The notes: generated by a model from the letters alone, not told the origin. A stretch of DNA of 64,000 bases from Calliopsis andreniformis (GCF_051401765.1 NW_027480422.1:26926001-26990000); one strand, 5' to 3'. Shown: positions 39,180-53,040, numbered from the stretch's first letter. Program-made: numbers and translations.

Positions 39180-40545
39180 GAGCAACGCCCTAGAGTGAAG
39201 CCTAGGTTGCCCGGAACGTAGAAATGACCATACCTTTCACACTGGTTGCAATTATTCCTGCTATACAAGGGAAAAACTGTTGTATTTATATTGTATTTTA
39301 TGCTTCTGGCGTTGACTTCTAAGGCCGTAGCTACTCGATGTGGTGGAGCAACTCTCTAGAGTGATGCCTAGGTTGCCAGGAACGTAGAAATGACCATATC
39401 TTTCACACTGTTTGCAATTATTCCTGTTATACCGTGGAAAAGATGTTGTATTTATATTGTATTTAATGCTTCTGGCGTAGACTTCTTAGGCCCTAACTAT
39501 TGGATCTGTTGGAGCAACGCCCTAGCGTGATGCCTAGGTTGCCCGGAACGAATAAATGACCATAACTTTCATACTGATTGCAATTATTCGTTTTATACGA
39601 TGGAAAAGCTGTTGTATTTCTATTGTATTTTATGCTTCTGGCGTTGACTTGTTAGGCCCTAGCTATTCGAACTGGTGGAGCAACGCCCTAGAGAGAAGCC
39701 TAGATTGCCGGAACGTAGAAATGACCTTTACCTTCAGGCTTGTTGCAATTATTCCTGTTATACGATGAAAAAGCTGTTGTATTTTTATTGTCTTTTATGC
39801 TTCAGGCGTTGACTTCTAAGGCCGTAGCAATTCGATGGGGTGGAGCAACGCCCTAGAGTGAAGCCTAGGTTGCTCGGAACGTAGAAATGACCATTACTTC
39901 CTCACTCTTTGCAATTATTCATTTTATACATGGAAAAACTGTTGTATTTATATTGTATTTTATGCTTCTGGCATTGACTTCTAAGGCCGTAACTATTGGA
40001 TCTGTTGGAGCAACGCCCTAGAGTGAAGTCTAGGTTGCCCGGAACGTAGAAATGACCGTAACTATCAGACTGGTTACAATTATTCGTTTTATACGATGGA
40101 AAGACTGTTGTATTTATATTGTATTTTATAGTTATGGCGTTGACTTCTAAGTCCCTAGCTATTCGATGTGGTGGAGCAACGCCCTAGAGTGAAGCCTAGG
40201 TTGCCCGGAACGTAGAAATGACCGTAACTATCAGACTGGTTGCAATTATTCGTTTTATACGATGGAAAGACTGTTGTATTTATATTGTATTTTATAGTTA
40301 TGGCGTTGACTTCTAAGTCCCTAGCTATTCGATGTGGTGGAGCAACGCCCTAGAGTGAAGCCTAGGTTGCCCGGAACGTAGAAATGACCATGTCTTTCAC
40401 ACTGGTTGCAATTATTCCTGTTATACGATGGAAAAACTGTTGTACTTATATTATATTTTATGCTTCAGGCGTCGACTTCTAAGGCCGTAGTTATTCGATA
40501 TGGTGGAGAAACGCCCTAGCGTGAAGCCTAGGTTGCCCGGAACGT
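39180..40545 (+). repeat. Block H, copy 1 (with an extra monomer)
   Basis: Matches 41,169-42,368. The offset is 1,989 (12 monomers minus 3) up to about 40,050 and 1,823 after about 40,380, so this copy carries exactly one monomer more. Shared markers are ATACCGTGGAAAAGATG, GTATTTAATGC, GGATCTGTTGGAGC, GACCGTAACTATCAGACTGG, and TTATTCGATATGGTGGAG. The two open frames of 70 codons at 39,556 and 41,545 are the same satellite segment. Confidence 0.9.
40054..40385 (+). repeat. Single-monomer tandem duplication inside block H
   Basis: The units starting at GACCGTAAC 40,054 and 40,220 are spaced exactly 166 and nearly identical (GTTACAAT against GTTGCAAT, AGTCTAGG against AGCCTAGG as the visible differences). 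The sister block has only one such unit, at about 42,044. This directly shows a gain, or the reciprocal loss, of one monomer after block H was duplicated. Confidence 0.92.
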
Positions 40546-40552
40546 AGAAATG

Positions 40553-41168
40553 ACCATTACTTCCTCACTGTTTGCAATTATTCATTTTATACATGGAAAA
40601 ACTGTTGTATTTATATTGTATTTTATGCTTCTGGCATTGACTTCTAAGGCCCTAACTATTGGATCTGCTGGAGCAGCGCCCTAGAGTGAAGCCTAGGTCG
40701 CCCGGAACGTAGAAATGACCATAACATTCATACTGGTTGCAATTATTCGTTTTATACGATGGAAAAACTGTTGTATTTTTATTTTATTTTATGCTTCTGG
40801 TGTTGACTTCTAAGTCCCTAGCTATTCGATCAGGTGGATCAACGCCCTAGAGTGAAGCCTAGGTTGCGCGGAACGTAGAAATGACCATCACATTCACTCT
40901 GGTTGCAATTATTCCTGTTATACGATGGAAAAACTGTTGTATTTATATTATATTTTATGCTTCAGGCGTTGACTTCTAAGGCCGTAGCTATTCGATGTGG
41001 TGGAGCAACGCCCTAGAGTGAAGCCTAGGTTGCCCGGAACGTAGAAATGACCATTACGTACACACTGTTTGCAATTATTCATATTATACAGAGGAAAAAC
41101 TGTTGTATTTATATTGCAATTTATGTTTCTGGCATTGACTTCTAAGGCCCTAGCTATTCGATCTGGTG
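40553..41168 (+). repeat. Block G, copy 2
   Basis: Partner of 37,237-37,852 in this part. It is inserted between the two block H copies, so block H copies are separated by G sequence and are not directly adjacent. A related fragment of the same material (CATTACGTACACACTG, ACAGAGG) appears a third time at 44,131-44,450, offset 3,151 from 40,980-41,299. Confidence 0.83.
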
Positions 41169-42368
41169 GAGCAACGCCCTAGAGTGAAGCCTAGGTTGCC
41201 CGGAACGTAGAAATGACCATACCTTTCACACTGCTTGCAATTATTCCTGCTATACAAGGGAAAAACTGTTGTATTTATATTGTATTTTATGCTTCTGGCG
41301 TTGACTTCTAAGGCCGTAGCTACTCGATGTGGTGGAGCAACTCTCTAGAGTGATGCCTAGGTTGCCAGGAACGTAGAAATGACCATATCTTTCACACTGT
41401 TTGCAATTATTCCTGTTATACCGTGGAAAAGATGTTGTATTTATATTGTATTTAATGCTTCTGGCGTAGACTTCTTAGGCCCTAACTATTGGATCTGTTG
41501 GAGCAACGCCCTAGCGTGATGCCTAGGTTGCCCGGAACGAATAAATGACCATAACTTTCATACTGATTGCAATTATTCGTTTTATACGATGGAAAAGCTG
41601 TTGTATTTCTATTGTATTTTATGCTTCTGGCGTTGACTTGTTAGGCCCTAGCTATTCGAACTCGTGGAGCAACGCCCTAGAGAGAAGCCTAGATTGCCGG
41701 AACGTAGAAATGACCTTTACCTTCAGGCTTGTTGCAATTATTCCTGTTATACGATGAAAAAGCTGTTGTATTTTTATTGTCTTTTATGCTTCAGGCGTTG
41801 ACTTCTAAGGCCGTAGCAATTCGATGGGGTGGAGCAACGCCCTAGAGTGAAGCCTAGGTTGCCCGGAACGTAGAAATGACCATTACTTCCTCACTCTTTG
41901 CAATTATTCATTTTATACATGGAAAAACTGTTGTATTTATATTGTATTTTATGCTTCTGGCATTGACTTCTAAGGCCCTAACTATTGGATCTGTTGGAGC
42001 AACGCCCTAGAGTGAAGTGTAGGTTGCCCGGAACGTAGAAATGACCGTAACTATCAGACTGGTTGCAATTATTCGTTTTATACGATGGAAAGACTGTTGT
42101 ATTTATATTGTATTTTATAGTTATGGCGTTGACTTCTAAGTCCCTAGCTATTCGATGTGGTGGAGCAACGCCCTAGAGTGAAGCCTAGGTTGCCCGGAAC
42201 GTAGAAATGACCATGTCTTTCACACTGGTTGCAATTATTCCTGTTATACGATGGAAAAACTGTTGTACTTATATTATATTTTATGCTTCAGGCGTTGACT
42301 TCTAAGGCCGTAGTTATTCGATATGGTGGAGAAACGCCCTAGAGTGAAGCCTAGGTTGCCCGGAAAGT
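41169..42368 (+). repeat. Block H, copy 2
   Basis: Partner of 39,180-40,545 lacking one monomer. The portion from about 41,958 onward also recurs at 52,241-53,040 (offset 10,283), and the portion from about 42,126 recurs at 44,449, so this stretch has been used as donor or recipient at least three times. Confidence 0.87.
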
Positions 42369-44130
42369 AGAAATGACCATTACTTCCACACTGTTTGCAA
42401 TTATTCCTGTTATACAAGGGAAAAACTGTTGTATTTATATTGTATTTTATGCTTCTGGCGTTGACTTCTTACGCCCTAACTATTCGATCTGGTGGAGCAA
42501 CGCCCTAGAGTGAAGCCTAGGTTGCCCGGAATGTAGAAATGTCCAGTACTTTCAGACTGGTTGCAGCTTTCCTGTTATACGATTGAAAAACTGTTGCATT
42601 TTTATTGTATTTTATGCTTCTCGCGTTGTATTCAATGTCCCTACCTATTCGACCCGGTGGAGCAATGCCCTGGAGTTAAGCATAGGTTGCCTGGAACGTA
42701 GAAATGACCATAACTTTCACACTGGTTGCAATTATTTGTTTTATACAACGGAAAAACTGTTCTATTTATTTTGTATTTTATCCTTCGGGCATTGACATCT
42801 AAGGCCCTAACTATTCGATCTGGTGAAACAACGCTCTAGAGTTAAGCCTAGGTTGCCCGGAACGTAGAAATGACCATTACTTTCACACTGGTTGCAATTA
42901 TTCCTTTTATACGATGGAAAAACTGTTGTATATTTATTGTATTTTATGCTTCTGGTGTTGACTTCTAAGTCCCTAGCTATTCGATCAGGTGGAGCAACGC
43001 CCTACAGCGAAACCTAGGTTGCCCGGACCGTAGAAATGACCTTTACTTTCACACTGTTTGCAAATATACATTATATACGATGGAAAAGCTGTTGTATTTA
43101 TATTGTATTTTATGCTTCTGACGTTGACTTCTTAGGCCCTAACTATTCGATATGGTGGAACAATGCCCTAGAGTGAAGCCTATGTTGCGCTGAACGTAGA
43201 AATGACCATAACTTTCACACTGGTTGCAATTATTCGTTTTACACAGTGGCAAAACTGTTGCATCTATATTGTATTTTATGCTTCTGGCGTTGACTTCTAA
43301 GTCCCTTGCTATTCGATCTGGTGGAGCAACGCCCTACAGTTGAGCCTAGGTTGCCCGGAACGCAGAAATGACCGCTACTTTCAGACTGTTTGCAAATATA
43401 CATTTTATAGGATGGAAAAGCTGTTGTATTTATATTGTATTTTATGCTTGTGGCGTTGACTTCTTAGGCCCTAGCTATTCGATCTGGTGCAGCAACGCCC
43501 TAGAGTGAAGCCTAGGTTGCCCGGGACGTAGAAATGACCATCACCTTCACTCTGGTTGCAATAATTCCTGTTATACGATGGAAAGACTGTTGTATTTATA
43601 TTATATTTTATGCTTCAGGCGTTGACTTCTAAGGCCCTATGTATTCGATCTGGTGGAGCGATGCCTCAGTGTTAAGTATAGGATGCCCGGAACGTAGAAA
43701 TGACCATAACTATCAGACTGGTTGCAATTATTCGTTTTATACGACGGAAAGACTGTTGTATTTATATTGTATGTTATAGTTATGGCGTTGTCTTCTAGGG
43801 CCGTAGCTATTCGATGTGGTTGAGCAACGCCCTAGAGTGAAGCCTAGGTTGCCCGGAACGTAGAAATGACCATAGCTTTCATACTGGTTGCAATTATTCG
43901 TTTTATGCGATGGAAAAACTGTTGTATTTATTTTGTATTTGGTGCTCCTGGCGTTGACTGCTTAGGCCCTAGCTATTGGATCTGGTGGACCAACGCCCAA
44001 GAGTGAAGCCGAGGTTGCCCGGAACGTAGAAATGACCATAACATGCATACTGGTTGCAATTATTCGTTTTATACGATTGAAAAACTGTTGTATTTTTATT
44101 TTATTTTACGCTCCTAGCGTTGACTTCTAA
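42126..44130 (+). repeat. Block I, long copy (about 12 monomers)
   Basis: 42,126-43,185 matches 44,449-45,508 at offset 2,323 (14 monomers minus 1). 43,517-44,130 matches 45,508-46,121 at offset 1,991. The change of offset is 332, two monomers, so the unit pair 43,186-43,516 is absent from the right copy. Markers are AAATGTCCAGTACTTTCAGAC, CTTCTCGCGTTGTATTC, CCTACCTATTCGACCCGG, CCTACAGCGAAACC, CAAATATACATTATATACG and GCGATGCCTCAGTGTTAAG. Confidence 0.9.
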
Positions 44131-44448
44131 GGCCGTAGCTATTCGATGTGGTGGAGCAACGCCCTAGAGTGAAGCCTAGGTAGCACGGGACGTAGAAATG
44201 ACCATTACGTACACACTGTTTGCAATTATTCATATTATACAGAGGAAAAACTGTTGTATTCATATTGCAATTTATGTTTCTGGCATTGACTTCTAAGGCC
44301 CTAGCTATTCGATCTGGTGGAGCAACGCCCTAGAGTGAAGCCTAGGTTGCCCGGAACGTAGAAATGACCATACCTTTCACACTGCTTGCAATTATTCCTG
44401 CTATACAAGGGAAAAGCTGTTGTATTTATATTGTATTTTATGCTTCTG

Positions 44449-46121
44449 GCGTTGACTTCTAAGTCCCTAGCTATTCGATGTGGTGGAGCAACGCCCTAGA
44501 GTGAAGCCTAGGTTGCCCGGAACGTAGAAATGACCATGTCTTTCACACTGGTAGCAATTATTCCTGTTATACGATGGAAAAACTGTTGTACTTATATTAT
44601 ATTTTATGCTTCAGGCGTTGACTTCTAAGGCCGTAGTTATTCGATATGGTGGAGAAACGCCCTAGAGTGAAGCCTAGGTTGCCCGGAAAGTAGAAATGAC
44701 CATTACTTCCACACTGTTTGCAATTATTCCTGTTATACAAGGGAAAAACTGTTGTATTTATATTGTATTTTATGCTTCTGGCGTTGACTTCTTACGCCCT
44801 AACTATTCGATCTGGTGGAGCAACGCCCTAGAGTGAAGCCTAGGTTGCCCGGAATGTAGAAATGTCCAGTACTTTCAGACTGGTTGCAGCTTTCCTGTTA
44901 TACGATTGAAAAACTGTTGCATTTTTATTGTATTTTATGCTTCTCGCGTTGTATTCAATGTCCCTACCTATTCGACCCGGTGGAGCAATGCCCTGGAGTT
45001 AAGCATAGGTTGCCTGGAACGTAGAAATGACCATAACTTTCACACTGGTTGCAATTATTTGTTTTATACAACGGAAAAACTGTTCTATTTATTTTGTATT
45101 TTATCCTTCGGGCGTTGACATCTAAGGCCCTAACTATTCGATCTGGTGAAACAACTCTCTAGAGTTAAGCCTAGGTTGCCCGGAACGTAGAAATGACCAT
45201 TACTTTCACACTGGTTGCAATTATTCCTTTTATACGATGGAAAAACTGTTGTATATTTATTGTATTTTATGCTTCTGGTGTTGACTTCTAAGTCCCTAGC
45301 TATTCGATCAGGTGGAGCAACGCCCTACAGCGAAACCTAGGTTGCCCGGACCGTAGAAATGACCTTTACTTTCACACTGTTTGCAAATATACATTATATA
45401 CGATGGAAAAGCTGTTGTATTTATATTGTATTTTATGCTTCTGACGTTGACTTCTTAGGCCCTAACTATTCGATATGGTGGAACAATGCCCTAGAGTGAA
45501 GCCTAGGTTGCCCGGGACGTAGAAATGACCATCACCTTCACTCTGGTTGCAATAATTCCTGTTATACGATGGAAAGACTGTTGTATTTATATTATATTTT
45601 ATGCTTCAGGCGTTGACTTCTAAGGCCCTATGTATTCGATCTGGTGGAGCGATGCCTCAGTGTTAAGTATAGGATGCCCGGAACGTAGAAATGACCATAA
45701 CTATCAGACTGGTTGCAATTATTCGTTTTATACGACGGAAAGACTGTTGTATTTATATTGTATGTTATAGTTATGGCGTTGTCTTCTAGGGCCGTAGCTA
45801 TTCGATGTGGTTGAGCAACGCCCTAGAGTGAAGCCTAGGTTGCCCGGAACGTAGAAATGACCATAGCTTTCATACTGGTTGCAATTATTCGTTTTATGCG
45901 ATGGAAAAACTGTTGTATTTATTTTGTATTTGGTGCTCCTGGCGTTGACTGCTTAGGCCCTAGCTATTGGATCTGGTGGACCAACGCCCAAGAGTGAAGC
46001 CGAGGTTGCCCGGAACGTAGAAATGACCATAACATGCATACTGGTTGCAATTATTCGTTTTATACGATTGAAAAACTGTTGTATTTTTATTTTATTTTAC
46101 GCTCCTAGCGTTGACTTCTAA
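44449..46121 (+). repeat. Block I, short copy (two monomers fewer)
   Basis: Partner of 42,126-44,130. At about 45,505-45,510 the sequence passes from the GAACAATGCCCTAGAG monomer directly to the one with GTTGCCCGGGACG, skipping two units in register. The 318 bp between the two block I copies (44,131-44,448) is derived from the 41.0-41.3 kb material. 46,122-47,180 continues with monomers shared with 36.0-36.4 kb and with block H. Confidence 0.88.
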
Positions 46122-47180
46122 GTTCCTAGCTATTCGAGCTGGTGGAGCAACGCCCTAGAGTGAAGCCTAGGTAGCACGGGACGTAGAAATGACCATCACC
46201 TTCACTCTGGTTGCAATTATTCCTGGTATACGATGGAAAAACTGCTGTATTTATATTATATTTTATGCTTCAGGCGTTGACTTCTAAGGCCGTAGCTATC
46301 CGATGTGGAGGAGCAACGCCCTAGAGTGAAGCCTAGGTTGCCCGGAATGCAGAAATGACCATCACTTTCACACTGGTGGCAATTATTCCTGTTATACGAT
46401 GGAAAAACTTTTGTATTTTTATTGTATTTTAAGCTTCGGGCGCTGACTTCTAAGGTCCTAACTATTGGATCTGGTGGAGCAACGCCCTAGGGTGAAGCCT
46501 AGGCTGCCCGGAACGTAGAAATGACCATAACTTTCATACTGGTTGCAATTATTCGTTTTATACGATGGAAAAACTATTGTATTTATATTTTATTTTATGC
46601 GTCTGGCGTTGACTTCTAAGGCCGTAGCTACTCGATGTGGTGGAGCAACTCTCTAGAGTGATGCCTAGGTTGCCAGGAACGTAGAAATGACCATATCTTT
46701 CACACTGTTTGCAATTATTCCTGTTATACCGTGGAAAAGATGTTGTATTTACATTGTATTTAATGCTTCTGGCGTTGACTTGTTAGGCCCTAGCTATTCG
46801 AACTGGTGGAGCAACGCCCTAGAGAGAAGCCTAGATTGCCGGAACGTAGAAATGACCTTTACCTTCAGGCTTGTTGCAATTATTCATTTTATACATGGAA
46901 AAACTGTTGTATTTATATTGTATTTTATGCTTCTGGTGTTGACTTCTAAGTCCCTATCTATTCGATCTGGTGGAGCAACGCCCTAGAGTGAAGCCTAGGT
47001 TGCCCGGAACGTAGAAATGACCATTACCTTCACACTGCTTGAAATTATACATTTTATACGATGGAAAAGCTGTTGTACTTGTGTTGTATTTTATTCTTCT
47101 GGCGTTGAATTTTAAGTCCCTAGCTATTCTATCTGGTGGAGCAATGCCCTAGAGTGAAGCCTAGGTTACCCGGAACATAG

Positions 47181-48201
47181 AAATGTCCAGTACTTTCGGA
47201 CTGGTTGCAGCTTTCCTGTTATACGATTGAAAAACTGTTGCATTTTTATTGTATTTTATGCTTCTCGCGTTGTATTCAATGTCCCTACCTATTCGACCCG
47301 GTGGAGCAATGCCCTGGAGTTAAGCATAGGTTGCCTGGAACGTAGAAATGACCATAACTTTCACACTGGTTGCAATTATTTGTTTTATACAATGGAAAAA
47401 CTGTTCTATATATTTTGTATTTTATCCTTCGGGCGTTGACATCTAAGGCCCTAACTATTCGATCTGGTGAAACAACGCTCTAGAGTTAAGCCTAGGTTGC
47501 CCGGAACGTAGAAATGACCATTACTTTCACACTGGTTGCAATTATTCCTTTTATACGATGGAAAAACTGTTGTATATTTATTGTATTTTATGCTTCTGGT
47601 GTTGACTTCTAAGTCCCTAGCTATTCGATCAGGTGGAGCAACGCCCTACAGCGAAACCTAGGTTGCCCGGACCGTAGAAATGACCTTTACTTTCACACTG
47701 TTTGCAAATATACATTATATATGATGGAAAAGCTGTTGTATTTATATTGTATTTTATGCTTCTGACGTTGACTTCTTAGGCCCTAACTATTCGATATGGT
47801 GGAACAATGCCCTAGAGTGAAGCCTATGTTGCGCTGAACGTAGAAAGGACCATAACTTTCACACTGGTTGCAATTATTCGTTTTACACAGTGGCAAAACT
47901 GTTGCATCTATATTGTATTTTATGCTTCTGGCGTTGACTTCTAAGTCAATTGCTATTCGATCTGGTGGAGCAACGCCCTACAGTTGAGCCTAGGTTGCCC
48001 GGAACGCAGAAATGACCGCTACTTTGAGACTGTTTGCAAATATACATTTTATAGGATGGAAAAGCTGTTGTATTTATATTGTATTTTATGCTTGTGGCGT
48101 TGACTTCTTAGGCCCTAGCTATTCGATCTGGTGCAGCAACGCCCTAGAGTGAAGCCTAGGTTGCCCGGGACGTAGAAATGACCATCACCTTCACTCTGGT
48201 T
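47181..48201 (+). repeat. Third copy of the core of block I
   Basis: Matches 42,537-43,557 at offset 4,644 (28 monomers minus 4), including the two monomers that are missing at 45.5 kb. It is therefore closer in structure to the left copy. Visible differences include ATATATGATGG at 47,718 against ATATACGATGG, and AAGTCAATTGC at 47,943 against AAGTCCCTTGC. Confidence 0.87.
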
Positions 48202-51174
48202 GCAATTATTCCTGTTATACGATGGACAAACTGTAGGATTTTTAATGTACTTTATGCTTCTGGCGTTGACGTCTAAGCCCCAATGTATTCGATGTGGTGG
48301 AGCAACGCCCTACAGTGAAGCCTAGGTTGCCCGGAACGTAGAAATGACCATACCTTTCACACTGGTTGCAATTATTCCTGCTATACAAGGGAAAAACTGT
48401 TGTATTTATATTGTATTTTATGCTTCTGGCGTTGACATCTAAGGCCGTAGCTACTCGATGTGGTGGAGCAACTCTCTAGAGTGAAGCCTAGGTTGCCCGG
48501 AACGTAGTAATGTCCATATCTTACACACTGGTTGCAATTATTCCTGTTATACGATGGGAAAGCTGTTGTATTTGTCTTGTATTTTATACTTCTGGCGTAG
48601 ATTTCTTAGGCCCTAACTATTGGATCTGTTGGAGCAACGCCCTAGGGTGATGCCTAGGTTGCCCGGAACGAATAAATGACCATAACTTTCATACTGATTG
48701 CAATTATTCGTTTTATACAATGGAAAAGCTGTTGTATTTCTATTGTATTTTATGCTTCTGGCGTTGACTTGTTAGGCCCTAGCTATTCGAACTGGTGGAG
48801 CAACGCCCTAGAGAGAAGCCTAGATTGCCCGGAACGTAGAAATGACCATTACCTTCAGGCTTGTTGCAATTATTCCTGTTATACGATGAAAAAACTGTTG
48901 TATTTTTATTGTCTTTTATGCTTCAGGCGTCGACTTCTAAGGCCGTACCTATTCGATGGGGTGGAGCAACGCCCTAGAGTGAAGCCTAGGTTGCCCGGAA
49001 CGTAGAAATGACCATTACTTCCTCACTGTTTGCAATTATTCATTTTATACATGGAAAAACTGTTGTATTTATATTGTATTTTATGCTTCTGGCATTGACT
49101 TCTAAGGCCCTAACTATTGGATCTGCTGGAGCAACGCCCTAGAGTGAAGCCTAGGTTGCCCGGTACGTAGAAATGACCATAACATTCATACTGGTTGCAA
49201 TTATTCTTTTTATACGATGGAAAAACTGTTGTATTTTTATTTTATTTTATGCTTCTGGTGTTGACTTCTAAGTCCCTAGCTATTCGATCAGGTGGATCAA
49301 CGCCCTAGAGTGAAGCCTAGGTTGCGCGGAACGTAGAAATGACCTTTACTTTCACACTGTTTGCAAATATACATTATATACGATGGAAAAACTGTTGTAT
49401 TTATATAATACTTTATGCTTCAGCCGTTGACTTCTAAGGCCGTAGCTATTCGACGTGGTGGAGCAACGCCCTAGAGTGAAGCCTAGGTTGCCCGGAACGT
49501 AGAAATGACCATTACCTTCACACTGCTTGCAATTATACATTTTATACGGTGGAAAAACTGTTTTACTTGTGTTGTATTTTATTCTTCTGGCGTTGAATTC
49601 TAAGTCATTAGCTATTCGATCTGGTGGAGCAATGCCCTAGAGTGAAGCCTAAGTTACCCGGAACATAGAAATGACCAGTACTTTCACACTGGTTGCAGCT
49701 TTCCTGTTATACGATTGAAAAACTGTTGCATTTTTATTGTATTTTATGCTTCTGGCGTTGTATTCAATGTCCCTACCTATTCGACCCGGTGGAGCAATGC
49801 CCTGGAGTTAAGCATAGGTTGCCTGGAACGTAGAAATGACCATAACTTTCACACTGGTTGCAATTATTCGTTTTATACAATGGAAAAGCTGTTGTATTTA
49901 TATCGTATTTTATGCTTCTGACGTTGACTCCTTAGGCCCTAACTATTCGATATGGTGGAACAATGCCCTAGAGTGAAGCCTATGTTGCCCTGAACGTAGA
50001 AATGACCATAACTTTCACACTGGTTGCAATTACTCATTTTATACGATGGAAAAACTGTTGTACATATATCCTATTTTATGCTTCTGGCATTGACTTCTTA
50101 GGCTCTAACTATTCGATCTGGTGGAGCAACGCCCTAGTGTGGAGCCTAGGTTGCCCGGAACGTAGAAATGACCGTAACTATCAGACTGGTTGCAATTATT
50201 CGTTTTATACGATGGAAAGACTGTTGTATTTATATTGTATTTTATAGTTATGGCGTTGACTTCTATGTCCCTAGCTATTCGATGTGGTGGAGCAACGCCC
50301 TTGAGTGAAGCCTAGGTTGCCCGGAACGTAGAAATGACCATGTCTTTCATACTGGTTGCAATTATTCCGGTCATACGATGGAAAAACTGTTGTACTTATA
50401 TTATATTTTATGCTTCAGGCGTTGACTTCTAAGGACGTAGTTATTCGATATGGTGGAGAAACGCCCTAGAGTGAAGCCTAGGTTGCCCGGAAAGTAGAAA
50501 TGACCATTACCTCCACACTGTTTGCAATTATTCATTTTCTAGAATGGAAAAACTGTTGTATTTATATTTTTTTTTATAGTTATGGCGTGACTTCTAAGGC
50601 CGTAACTATTCGATGTGGTGGAGCAATGCCCTAGAGTGAAGCCTAGGATGCCCGCAACGTAGAAATGACCATATCTTTCACACTGATTGCAATTATTCCT
50701 GTTATACGATGGAAAAACTGTTGTATTTATATTGTATTTTATGCATCTGGCGTTGACTTCTAAGGCCGCAGCTATTCGATGTGGTGGAGCAACGCCCTAG
50801 AGTGAAGCCTAGGTTGCCCGGAACGGACAAATGACCATACCCTTCACACTGGTTGCAATTATTCCTGTTATACAAGGGGAAAACTGTTGTATTTATATTG
50901 TATTTTATGCTTCAGGCGTTGACTTCCTGGGCCCTAACTATTCTATCTGTAGGAGCAACGCCCTAGAGTGAAGCCTAGGTTCCCCGGAATCCAGAAATGA
51001 CCATCACTTTCACACTGGTGGCAATTTTTCTTGTTATACGATGGAAAAACTGTTATATTTATTTTGTATTTTATGCCTCTGGCGTTGACTTCTAAGGCGG
51101 CAGCCTTCGATGTGGTGGAGCAATGCCCTAGAGTGAAGCCTAGGATGCCCGGAACGTAGAAATGACCATACCTT
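48202..51174 (+). repeat. Block M, copy 1 (about 18 monomers)
   Basis: Matches 54,007-56,980 at offset 5,805 (35 monomers minus 5); after about 50,588 the offset is 5,806, because GGCGTGAC here lacks one T that is present in the other copy. Differences are few and scattered, for example AAGTCATTAGC against AAGTCAGTAGC. It contains block L copy 2 and, near its right end, the 38-kb material with the truncated GCAGCCTTCGATG. After dying out at 51,174 the sequence continues with 38.6-kb-like, 43.8-kb-like and 45.9-kb-like monomers to 51,780. Confidence 0.92.
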
Positions 51175-51780
51175 TCACACTGGTTGCAATTATTCCTGGT
51201 ATACGATGGAAAAGCTGTTGTATTTGTATTGTATTTTATGCTCCTGGCGTAGACATCTAAGGCCGCAGCTATTCGATGTGGTGGAGCAATGCCCTAGAGT
51301 CAAGCCTAGGATGCCCGGAACGTAGAGATAACCATAACTATCAGACTGGTGCCAATTATTCGTTTTATACGATGGAAAGACTGTTGTATTTATATTGTAT
51401 TTTATAGTTATGGCGTTGTCTTCTAGGGCCGTAGCTATTCGATGTGGTTGAGCAACGCCCTAGAGTGAAGCCTAGGTTGCCCGGAACGTAGAAATGACCA
51501 TAGCTTTCATACTGGTTGCAATTATTCGTTTTATACGATGGAAAAACTGTTGTATTTATTTTGTATTTGGTGCTCCTGGCGTTGACTTCTTAGGCCCTAG
51601 CTATTGGATCTGGTGGACCAACGCCCTAGAGTGAAGCCTAGGTTGCCCGGAACGTAGAAATGACCATAACATGCATACTGGTTGCAATTATTCGTTCTAT
51701 ACGATGGAAAAACTGTTGAATTTTTATTTTATTTTAAGCTTCTAGCGTTGACTTCTAAGTCCCTAGCTATTCGATCTGGT

Positions 51781-53040
51781 GGAGAAACGCCCTACAGCGA
51801 AACCTAGGTTGCCCGGACCGTAGAAATGACCTTTACTTTCACACTGTTTGCAAATATACATTATATACGATGGAAAAGCTGTTGTATTTATATTGTATTT
51901 TATGCTTCTGACGTTGACTTCTTAGGCCCTAACTATTCGATATGGTGGACCAATGCCCTAGAGTGAAGCCTATGTTGCGCTGAACGTAGAAATGACCATA
52001 ACTTTCACACTGGTTGCAATTATTCGTTTTACACAGTGGCAAAACTATTGCATCTATATTGTATTTTATGCTTCTGGCGTTGACTTCTAAGTCCCTTGCT
52101 ATTCGATCTGGTGGAGCAACGCCCTACAGTTGAGCCTAGGTTGCCCGGAACGCAGAAATGACCGCTACTTTCAGACTGTTTGCAAATATACATTTTATAG
52201 GATGGAAAAGCTGTTGTATTTATATTGTATTTTATGCTTGTGGCGTTGACTTCTAAGGCCCTAACTATTGGATCTGTTGGAGCAACGCCCTAGAGTGAAG
52301 TCTAGGTTGCCCGGAACGTAGAAATGACCGTAACTATCAGACTGGTTGCAATTATTCGTTTTATACGATGGAAAGACAGTTGTATTTTTATTGTATTTTA
52401 TAGTTATGGCGTTGACTTCTAAGTCCCTAGCTATTCGATGTGGTGGAGCAACGCCCTAGAGTGAAGCCTAGGTTGCCCGGAACGTAGAAATGACCATGTC
52501 TTTCACACTGGTTGCAATTATTCCTGTTATACGATGGAAAAACTGTTGTACTTATATTATATTTTATGCTTCAGGCGTTGACTTCTAAGGCCGTAGTTAT
52601 TCGATATGGTGGAGAAACGCCCTAGAGTGAAGCCTAGGTTGCCCGGAAAGTAGAAATGACCATTACTTCCACACTGTTTGCAATTATTCCTGTTATACAA
52701 GGGAAAAACTGTTGTATTTATATTGTATTTTATGCTTCTGGCGTTGACTTCTTACGCCCTAACTATTCGATCTGGTGGAGCAACGCCCTAGAGTGAAGCC
52801 TAGGTTGCCCGGAATGTAGAAATGTCCAGTACTTTCAGACTGGTTGCAGCTTTCCTGTTATAATATTGAAAAACTGTTGCATTTTTATTGTATTTTATGC
52901 TTCTCGCGTTGTATTCAATGTCCCTACCTATTCGACCCGGTGGAGCAATGCCCTGGAGTTAAGCATAGGTTGCCTGGAACGTAGAAATGACCATAACTTT
53001 CACACAGGTTGCAATTATTTGTTTTATACAACGGAAAAAC
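51781..53040 (+). repeat. Composite block: 43-kb segment joined to 42-kb segment
   Basis: 51,781-52,240 follows 42,991-43,450 (offset 8,790, 53 monomers minus 8). At about 52,245 it switches, within one monomer, to 41,958-42,757 (offset 10,283, 62 monomers minus 9). The order is thus reversed relative to the source, where the second piece lies left of the first. That is what a tandem duplication of 42-43.4 kb with an internal crossover would give. Confidence 0.82.
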
